DNA of 5,816 nucleotides from a gamma proteobacterium symbiont of Lucinoma myriamae. Its GTDB lineage: Bacteria > Pseudomonadota > Gammaproteobacteria > GRL18. The notes beneath the pieces were generated by a model. It saw only the letters and a program-made list of their open reading frames with translations, had not been told where the DNA came from and searched no databases. Position numbers and translations under genes: made by a program. This document shows positions 1 to 5,581 of this stretch, piece after piece; the first letter of the stretch is position 1; the number at the start of each line of letters is the position of its first letter. The stretch is taken from the NCBI GenBank assembly GCA_025655635.1, contig JAHXIM010000170.1, positions 1 through 5,816 on the forward strand, given 5' to 3'.

Positions 1-618
1 AAAATAAAGCAAATAAATACTCAATTAGAAGAAAAAGTATCGACTAAAAACAAGGAGCTTATAAAACAAGGTCTTTTTTTACAAAGTGTGATGGATGGGG
101 TATCAAATTCGGTGGTGGTGATTGATAAAGACTACAATGTCAAGATGATGAATAAAATGGCAGAATTAATGACTGACTATAGTTTATCTTCAACGGGCTC
201 CAATAAATGTTATAAAATATCTCACCATCTTGATGTACCTTGCAGCTATAGACATCATGCCTGCCCTCATAATGAGGTTTTTACAACGGGGAAAATACAT
301 AAAGTGGTTCATGAGCATCATACAAAGAACGGCCAAACTCAATTTATTGAAATCACTGCGACTCCCTTACATAATGAGAATGGTGAAGTTGAGGCAATTG
401 TTGAATTAGGTCATGACATCACCGATCACTTATTAATTCATGAACAATTAGAGCAGCAAAAAAATCGACTTGATCATCAGGCACATCATGATGCACTAAC
501 GGGATTGCCCAATCGTGTTTTATTTGTTGACCGTGTTTATCAGGCCATTAAATTAGCTAAAAGAGATAAGACTAAAATTGCCGTATTATTCATTGATCTG
601 GATCGTTTTAAGAAATAA
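1..618 (+). CDS. Fragment A: coiled coil, Cys-rich PAS domain and start of GGDEF
   Basis: This is the first readable piece of the broken signalling gene, open at the left edge. About 25 residues rich in Lys, Glu, Gln and Asn look like the signalling helix that often links a membrane or HAMP module to PAS. The PAS core follows (from VMDGVSNSVVVIDKDYNVKM at 88-147) and ends in the usual GHDITD-type exit at about 409-426. Inside it sit three Cys codons at 208-210, 241-243 and 262-264 (C-x10-C-x6-C-P) together with several His. The GGDEF N-terminal motif (HDALTGLPNRVLF) begins at about 487, and the DLDRFKK strand is cut by TAA at 616-618. An internal GTG at 88 is in frame but lies in the middle of the helix-to-PAS transition, so I do not regard it as the real start. 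The ligand is unknown. Confidence 0.75.
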   Translation, partial: KIKQINTQLEEKVSTKNKELIKQGLFLQSVMDGVSNSVVVIDKDYNVKMMNKMAELMTDYSLSSTGSNKCYKISHHLDVPCSYRHHACPHNEVFTTGKIHKVVHEHHTKNGQTQFIEITATPLHNENGEVEAIVELGHDITDHLLIHEQLEQQKNRLDHQAHHDALTGLPNRVLFVDRVYQAIKLAKRDKTKIAVLFIDLDRFKK

Positions 619-626
619 ATGATACT

Positions 627-1637
627 TTGGGGCATAGTGTCGGAGACAAAGTTTTAATTGAAATAGCAGAACGTTTAGAAAAAAATATTCGTCAAGTTGA
701 TACAGTTGCCCGTCTTGGCGGTGATGAATTTACCATAATTTTAGCTAATATTCGGCATGCCTCAAATGTGATGGAAATTGCACAAAAACTGGTTGAGACA
801 TTAGCTGATAAAATCATTTCAGGTGAAAATGAACTTTATGTGACGGCCAGTATTGGTATTAGTTTATATCCTGATGATGGAGGTAATACCGAGCTGCTAT
901 TAAGAAATGCTGATTCAGCTATGTATCAGGCCAAAAATGAAGGGCGCAATAATTATCAGTTTTATACTCAGGAAATGACTGAACAGGCTTTTGAACGTGC
1001 ACTATTAGAAAAAAATCTACGTCGAGCCATAGAAAAAGATGAATTTACCGTCTTTTATCAACCGCAGTATAATGGTCACAATAATGAAATTATTGGTATG
1101 GAAGCCCTATTAAGATGGCAGCACCCTGAAATGGGTTTAGTATCTCCTGCTAAATTTATACCCCTTGCTGAAGAATCCGGAATGATTGTTGCCATTGTCT
1201 GGCAAGTGATTATTAAGGTCATTAAACAACTCTGTGAATGGACGGCTAAAGACTATTGTCAGGGGCATTTATCCATTAACCTGTCAGTCAAACAAATTCA
1301 ACAGACTGATTTTATTGATAAAATCTTGGCTAGTTTAAATGACTATCAATACAACCCAGAGAATATTCAGTTTGAAGTGACTGAAAGCTATATTATGACT
1401 GATCCGGAGCGGGCGATCAGCACCCTGCAGCAACTCAAAGATCTAAACTTCACTATTTCAATTGATGATTTTGGCACGGGTTATTCGTCACTATCTTATT
1501 TAAAGCGTCTTCCTGTTGATGAATTAAAAATAGATCAGTCCTTTGTGCGTGATGTACCGGGCGATGAAGAAGATGAAGCCATCGTTCGTTCAGTTATTTC
1601 TTTAGCAAAAAGTTTAAACTTACAGGTTATTTGCTGA
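627..1637 (+). CDS. Fragment B: GGDEF diguanylate cyclase and most of EAL phosphodiesterase
   Basis: This middle piece has no plausible start of its own. The frame opens at 612, and the first usable codon, TTG at 627, is the Leu of the GGDEF motif NDTLGHSVGD. The diguanylate cyclase signature GGDEF is intact at 717-731. An RxxD inhibitory site (Arg-Gln-Val-Asp, 690-701) sits five residues upstream, which predicts product inhibition if the protein were made. In the EAL part, Glu-Ala-Leu is at 1101-1109, the Asn of INLS at 1278, the Glu of EVTE at 1383, DDFGTG at 1464-1481 and the Lys of LKID at 1527. These are the usual metal-binding and catalytic positions of active phosphodiesterases. The TGA at 1635-1637 removes the EGVET loop and the last helix, so fragment B alone should not be an active phosphodiesterase. 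Confidence 0.7.
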   Translation: MGHSVGDKVLIEIAERLEKNIRQVDTVARLGGDEFTIILANIRHASNVMEIAQKLVETLADKIISGENELYVTASIGISLYPDDGGNTELLLRNADSAMYQAKNEGRNNYQFYTQEMTEQAFERALLEKNLRRAIEKDEFTVFYQPQYNGHNNEIIGMEALLRWQHPEMGLVSPAKFIPLAEESGMIVAIVWQVIIKVIKQLCEWTAKDYCQGHLSINLSVKQIQQTDFIDKILASLNDYQYNPENIQFEVTESYIMTDPERAISTLQQLKDLNFTISIDDFGTGYSSLSYLKRLPVDELKIDQSFVRDVPGDEEDEAIVRSVISLAKSLNLQVIC

Positions 1638-1779
1638 GGGTGTAGAAACTAAAGAACAACAGAACTTTTTACTGGCTGAACACTGCGAAAATCTGCAGGG
1701 CCATCTCTTTCAAAGGCCCGCCAGTGCAGAACAAATCAGTAAACTTCTGGAAAAAAGAAAACAAGATTGCTCTGATTAA

Positions 1780-1841
1780 GATGAAAAAAAATGAGTAATC
1801 GTATAGAATGCCGACTCAATCCAATATAAAAAGTAAAAAAT
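1780..1841 (+). other. Short gap upstream of pyk, no clear promoter or ribosome site
   Basis: These 62 very AT-rich bases lie between the end of the EAL gene and the pyk start. I see no Shine-Dalgarno match in front of the ATG at 1842; the preceding bases are almost only A and T. A TATAGA at 1802-1807 resembles a -10 box but lacks a correctly spaced -35. The two genes may be cotranscribed, but nothing here proves it. Confidence 0.4.
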
Positions 1842-3293
1842 ATGAGTAGAAAAGCCCTGCAACGCAAAACTAAAATTGTTGCCACCATTGGTCCTGCAAG
1901 TGACTCTCCTGAAATCCTAAGACAAATGATTGAAGCCGGAATGAATGTTGCGCGTTTAAATATGTCATTTGGTGTAGATGAAATACAGCAGCAGCGTCTG
2001 GATCGTATTCGTCAGGTGGCCAGTGACATGGGCTGTGCCGTTGCGATTATGGCTGATACCAAGGGAATTGAAATTCGCACAGGTAAATTGCTCAATAATA
2101 AGGCTGAGTTAAATGCAGACGATGAATTTATTCTGTATTCTTATAGCAGAGAAGGTGATCATCAAGGTGTTTCAGTAAATTATGCTAATTTACATAATGA
2201 GGTAAGCAAAGGCACACCTATTCTGCTTAATGATGGAGCCATAGAATTAGAAGTTGAAGATATTGTGCAAAAGCATGGCGGCGAAGTGCATTGCAGGGTA
2301 ATTCATGGCGGTTTACTCAGAGAAAATAAAAGTGTTAACTTACCGGATACGCAATTAGAAATGAGTGCTGTCAGCCCGGAAAATCAGGAAGAGATCTATC
2401 GTGAACTCAGTTTTGCAGCAGAAAATAATGTGGAATATATTGCCGCCTCTTTCGTTCAGAATGCTGAAGATGTGATTAAAATACGTGCAATTTTGGCTGA
2501 TAAGGGTGTTGATATCCCTATTATTGCTAAAATTGAAAATAGAGCGGGCATTGAAAATCTAACGTCTATTGTTGCTGTTGCCGATGGTACAATGGTAGCA
2601 CGAGGTGATCTGGGGGTTGAATTACCTCTGGCGGATGTACCTGGAATGCAAAAGCGTATTATTCAATCCACTGTAACCAGCGGCAAACCCGTTATTACTG
2701 CGACTGAAATGCTGGCGTCTATGGAGTCCAATCCCAAACCAACACGTGCTGAGGCCAGTGATGTGGTTAATGCCATATTAGACGGCAGTTCTGCCATTAT
2801 GCTTTCTGGTGAAACAGCAATGGGTAAATACCCGGTAGAATCAGTTAAAATGATGGCCTCTCTGGCAATACATGCAGAAGCTTCTTTAAAAGAATTTGGC
2901 TATTTACAAAAAATTAAGCCTCATAACAGCAATGTTGTAACAGAAGCAGTGAGTCAGGCTGCCATTACCATGGCTAATCATTTAAAAGCATCAGCAATAA
3001 TTAGTTTAACAGAATCAGGTTTTACCTCAAGACAGATTTCAAAATACCGTCCGGAGTCATTAATTCTTGCCATCACGGGTACAGAGTCTGTGGTATTACG
3101 TTCATCAATGAACTGGGGAGTTTACTCTATTCTTTATAAAGAGGGTGCTACCAATACTGAAAAACTCGACTATGGCTTAGAAGAAGGTAAGCTGCGCGGG
3201 TATCTTAAGTCACAGGATATTGTTGTAGTGACTACTGGTCCAGGGCAGAAAGCCGGTGGTACCAATATGGTAAGGGTGATTACGGTTCCTTAA
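1842..3293 (+). CDS. pyk: Pyruvate kinase (divergent), complete
   Basis: Cytosolic glycolytic enzyme transferring phosphate from phosphoenolpyruvate to ADP. The 483 residues match the usual length of about 470-480. Landmarks in order: KIVATIGPAS (11-20), the RLNMSFG strand (38-44), ADTKGIEIRTG (71-81), the B domain (about 82-170), the catalytic lysine in IIAKIEN (Lys230, Glu232), MVARGDLGVE with metal ligand Asp256, ITATEML with Thr288, NPKPTRAEASDV (297-308), LSGETAMGKYP (321-331) and a C-terminal alpha/beta effector domain (about 360-483). Arg38, Asn40, Ser42, Asp72, Thr73 and Arg79 are present. Thr73 with Glu77 matches the potassium-dependent class, an inference from known pyruvate kinases. 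Oddities are Phe43 where the family has His (NFSHG), Ile76 for Pro (KGPEIR) and Ala235 for an acidic residue. ATG 1842 is the only reasonable start, because an in-frame stop lies at 1827. There is no clear ribosome site. Function is confident at family level; the allosteric effector cannot be read. Confidence 0.93.
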   Translation: MSRKALQRKTKIVATIGPASDSPEILRQMIEAGMNVARLNMSFGVDEIQQQRLDRIRQVASDMGCAVAIMADTKGIEIRTGKLLNNKAELNADDEFILYSYSREGDHQGVSVNYANLHNEVSKGTPILLNDGAIELEVEDIVQKHGGEVHCRVIHGGLLRENKSVNLPDTQLEMSAVSPENQEEIYRELSFAAENNVEYIAASFVQNAEDVIKIRAILADKGVDIPIIAKIENRAGIENLTSIVAVADGTMVARGDLGVELPLADVPGMQKRIIQSTVTSGKPVITATEMLASMESNPKPTRAEASDVVNAILDGSSAIMLSGETAMGKYPVESVKMMASLAIHAEASLKEFGYLQKIKPHNSNVVTEAVSQAAITMANHLKASAIISLTESGFTSRQISKYRPESLILAITGTESVVLRSSMNWGVYSILYKEGATNTEKLDYGLEEGKLRGYLKSQDIVVVTTGPGQKAGGTNMVRVITVP

Positions 3294-3301
3294 TATTGGT
3301 A
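3260..3301. repeat. 9-bp inverted repeat spanning the pyk stop codon
   Basis: TACCAATAT at 3260-3268 is exactly complementary to ATATTGGTA at 3293-3301, with a 24-base loop that contains the last codons of pyk. A smaller overlapping palindrome, ACCA-ATA-TGGT (3261-3271), would compete with the long stem. No T tract follows the right arm, so this is not a standard intrinsic terminator. It may still protect the transcript 3' end, or be chance in AT-rich DNA. Confidence 0.35.
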
Positions 3302-3392
3302 GTTCGCACTAATGAAAAGATCCTGGTGTGTCTTTGAGTATTGATGATTTTGCATCAGGATATTTCATTTGAATTCCTAATAATGCCTCATG
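3294..3392. other. Convergent intergenic region between pyk and topB
   Basis: These 99 bases separate the facing 3' ends of pyk and topB. They hold the right arm of the inverted repeat and the EAL relic. A 5-bp stem, TGATG-attttg-CATCA (3342-3357), with T-rich sequence after it is too weak to call a terminator with confidence. No strong GC-rich hairpin with a T tract is visible for either gene. Confidence 0.45.
3315..3372 (+). pseudogene. Relic of an EAL-domain gene between pyk and topB
   Basis: Reading 3316-3369 gives KDPGVSLSIDDFASGYFI, followed by TGA at 3370-3372. It lines up with the conserved EAL strand that normally reads LKDLGVSLSIDDFGTGYSSL, including the metal-binding Asp-Asp pair. 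The bases just upstream (CTA ATG AAA at 3309-3317) would supply the expected Leu-x-Lys if one A of the four-A run at 3315-3318 is skipped. No further EAL sequence is recognisable on either side, and no start codon or ribosome site is associated. It differs from the copy at 1438-1500 except for a shared 13-mer (ATTGATGATTTTG at 1461-1473 and 3340-3352), so it is not a fresh duplication. I infer the remnant of a deleted signalling gene. Confidence 0.55.
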
Positions 3393-5537
3393 CTATGACC
3401 AGGAATAAAAGCGGCATTCTGGGAAACGGCTGCAGCCGATATAGTTTTGACCAATTTTTTTACCCCGTATAGCCTGACGAATTTCCAGCGGATGTCCGCA
3501 ATCAGGGCAGGGATCACCTGCTTTGTATTGCGTTAGTTCTTGCTGCCTGCTGGTTTTAGCTGCGGGTTGTTTTATCCGGCTGATAATGGCTTTGAGTAAA
3601 CTGATTTGCTGCTGCAGGAAACCACTAATATCCTGCCCTTTATTATTGGCAATATCATCAAGCTGTTGTTCCCACTGAGCTGTTAATAAGGGATCTTTTA
3701 TAGTCTCAGGGACTGCATCACATAATGCAAATCCCAGTGTGCTTGCCTTAATAAACTTTTTATCTTTCATGATATATTTGCGCTGAAATAATGTTTGAAT
3801 AATATTGGCGCGTGTTGCCTGAGTTCCAAGTCCGGCAGTCTCTCTTAAAATTTTCTTCATGACCTTATCGATGACTTGAGAGCCAATAGTTTCCATGGCT
3901 TTGATCAGAGTGCCTTCGGTAAAATGTTTAGGCGGTTGGGTCAGTTTGTTTTTAAGATCAAGGCGATCACATAATAATTGTTCACCTTTTTCCACAGCAG
4001 GTAATTCCTTTTCATTAGCTGCTGACTTCTTATTGCTGGAAAGTCCAGTCCCAATGGCTTGTTTCCAACCCTGCATGCGAGGGATTCGGCCGCTGGCCTT
4101 AAATTGGTCAGACTGAATGGTAATTAAAATAATGCTTTGATCATATTCATAATCAGGAAAAAACTGAGCAATATAACGTCGCCGTATGAGATCATAAACA
4201 TTGCGCTCTTTATTATTCAGTTTATTAATGCCGCCCGTTACAGCTGCCTGAGTAGGGATGATTGCATGGTGAGCAGTAATTTTTTTATCATTCCACACTC
4301 TGGAGCGTTGCTGTTGATTGGCCTGGCTCAGTAAATGACAAATTGTTGGATCATTTTTACACAAAGACTGAAAAACCTGACTAACATCATTAAACTGGCT
4401 TAGCGGTAAGTACTCACAATCACTTCTTGGGTAAGTGGTTAATTTATGAGTTTCATAAAGTGCCTGTGCTATATTTAATACTTCCTGAGCACCATAAGTC
4501 CAGCGTCGTGAAGCTTCTTGTTGTAGACCAGATAGATTATAAAGCAGGGGTGGAGGTAGTTTTTTTCTTTGTGTGCTGGCGGTGCTGACAATGCCGTATT
4601 GATTTTGACATCGCTCAATTACACCTTGTGCCAGTTGTTTATCAAGGCAGTGCTTTGCTGCTTCATCCTGATTTTTTTTAGCTGCTGGAAATAGCCACTT
4701 TGTTTCCAGCAATTGTATATTGTCAGTGGGCTTTTCCTGATGGTTTTGACCTTTTGTTTGGCTCTTTGTTTGACTTTCCACCTTACTCTTTGTTTGAAAG
4801 AGGGCCTCTATTTCATAATAAGGCACAGCGTTAAAATTACTGATCTCACGATCTCGATTAACAATCAGTGCCAAAGTGGGTGTTTGTACCCGCCCGACAG
4901 AGCGTACTTGTCGATCACTGCCGAGTATCGTGTAAGCACGGGTTAAATTCATACCAATGAGCCAGTCAGCTCTCCCGCGAGCCAGACCAGAGTGATATAG
5001 AGGTAAGGTTTCCTGAGAGTTGCGTATTGAATTAAGAGCGCGTTGGATACTGATGGGATCCAGTGCTGATAACCACAGACGACGAGTTGCACCACGAAAT
5101 TTAAGATGCTCCAATACTTCACGGGCAATGGTTTCACCCTCTCTATCTGCATCGGTTGCAATCACGACACTATGAGCCTGCTTTAACAATTTTTTTATTA
5201 CAGTTAATTGTTTGCGTGTTGATTTTTTTGCTGTGAGCTTCCATTGCTGCGGTAAAATGGGTAAATCCTGCAAAGACCAGCGTTTATATCGGTCGTCATA
5301 AGCATCGGGAGGAACCATCTCCAATAAATGACCAATACACCAACTGACTAAGATGCCATTACCTTGAAGATAACCATCATTGCGCTGACTAATTCCCAGT
5401 GCTTTAGCAATATCACGTCCTTGTGATGGTTTTTCACAGAGATAGAGTTCAAATGGTTTGTTTTTATTGACTGCCAAAAGGGAGTAGACCTGTCTTGTTG
5501 TAAATGGTTGTAATAAATGCTGGTTGGAAAAGCCCAT
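3393..5537 (-). CDS. topB: DNA topoisomerase III (type IA) with C-terminal zinc ribbon
   Basis: Type IA topoisomerase that cuts and rejoins one DNA strand, important for decatenating replication and recombination intermediates. With the ATG at 5537 it has 714 residues against 653 in E. coli TopB. The TOPRIM domain spans about 31-160, with Glu35 in CEKPS and the metal triad Asp129, Asp131, Glu133 in DADREGE. SVGRVQTPTLAL (213-224) and the active-site Tyr369 in TTYPRSDC (codon 4431-4433) follow, then the AHHAIIPT and ETAGLGTQATRA motifs. Near the C-terminus Cys677, Cys680, Cys702 and Cys708 form a zinc ribbon that E. coli TopB lacks. A Gln-Thr-Lys-rich insert lies at about 248-273. The conserved fold begins only near residue 31, so TTG 5477 is a possible alternative start; an upstream GTG at 5600 seems unlikely because it would overlap the opposing gene. 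The gene is uninterrupted and likely functional. Confidence 0.93.
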   Translation of the reverse strand: MGFSNQHLLQPFTTRQVYSLLAVNKNKPFELYLCEKPSQGRDIAKALGISQRNDGYLQGNGILVSWCIGHLLEMVPPDAYDDRYKRWSLQDLPILPQQWKLTAKKSTRKQLTVIKKLLKQAHSVVIATDADREGETIAREVLEHLKFRGATRRLWLSALDPISIQRALNSIRNSQETLPLYHSGLARGRADWLIGMNLTRAYTILGSDRQVRSVGRVQTPTLALIVNRDREISNFNAVPYYEIEALFQTKSKVESQTKSQTKGQNHQEKPTDNIQLLETKWLFPAAKKNQDEAAKHCLDKQLAQGVIERCQNQYGIVSTASTQRKKLPPPLLYNLSGLQQEASRRWTYGAQEVLNIAQALYETHKLTTYPRSDCEYLPLSQFNDVSQVFQSLCKNDPTICHLLSQANQQQRSRVWNDKKITAHHAIIPTQAAVTGGINKLNNKERNVYDLIRRRYIAQFFPDYEYDQSIILITIQSDQFKASGRIPRMQGWKQAIGTGLSSNKKSAANEKELPAVEKGEQLLCDRLDLKNKLTQPPKHFTEGTLIKAMETIGSQVIDKVMKKILRETAGLGTQATRANIIQTLFQRKYIMKDKKFIKASTLGFALCDAVPETIKDPLLTAQWEQQLDDIANNKGQDISGFLQQQISLLKAIISRIKQPAAKTSRQQELTQYKAGDPCPDCGHPLEIRQAIRGKKIGQNYIGCSRFPECRFYSWS

Positions 5538-5562
5538 AATAACGGATAAACTTGTCTGTAAA
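5536..5562 (-). promoter_or_regulatory. Possible topB promoter, overlapping the ATG candidate
   Basis: On the minus strand, TTTACA (5562-5557) and TATTAT (5541-5536) each match the sigma-70 consensus at five of six positions, but the spacer is only 15 bases. Using TTGTTT (5565-5560) instead gives an 18-base spacer with a poorer -35. If real, transcription would begin after the ATG at 5537, which would favour TTG 5477 as the topB start. This is weak evidence in AT-rich DNA. Confidence 0.2.
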
Positions 5563-5581
5563 CAACTAAAGAAGCAAAACG

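Larger units (their letters stand above)
1..1779 (+). pseudogene. PAS-GGDEF-EAL cyclic-di-GMP signalling protein, 5'-partial, two frameshifts
   Basis: This is one ancestral gene for a protein that would make and/or degrade cyclic-di-GMP. Its frame is open from base 1, so the start lies outside the window. Domain order is a Lys/Glu/Gln-rich coiled coil (codons to about base 75), a PAS domain (about 76-435), GGDEF (about 478-985) and EAL (about 1010-1770). Reading runs in frame 1 to the TAA at 616-618, continues as homologous protein in frame 0 from 615 to the TGA at 1635-1637, then returns to frame 1 from 1633 to the TAA at 1777-1779. Adding one A near 613-615 and removing one T at 1630-1632 restores an uninterrupted protein. 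The final piece encodes Ala-Glu-Gly-Val-Glu-Thr and Leu-Gln-Gly-His-Leu-Phe, both normal EAL C-terminal motifs. All recognisable catalytic residues survive, so the lesions are either very recent or sequence errors. Confidence 0.85.

Noticed and set aside
606..640. Programmed -1 ribosomal frameshift at the GGDEF break
   Set aside because: The codons TTT AAG AAA TAA do not form a slippery heptamer that allows re-pairing, the A run is too short for transcriptional slippage, and I see no evident downstream stimulatory structure.
1626..1640. Programmed +1 frameshift like that of RF2 at the EAL break
   Set aside because: The stop codon is two codons after the shift point, and there is no CTT TGA type site or upstream Shine-Dalgarno-like stimulator.
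1802..1807. TATAGA as a -10 box for pyk
   Set aside because: The nearest -35-like hexamer, TTAAGA at 1776-1781, is 20 bases away and poor; in such AT-rich DNA the match is not informative.
3342..3357. TGATG-loop-CATCA as a rho-independent terminator
   Set aside because: The stem is only five base pairs, AT-rich and without a clean T tract, and the sequence is better explained as EAL relic codons.
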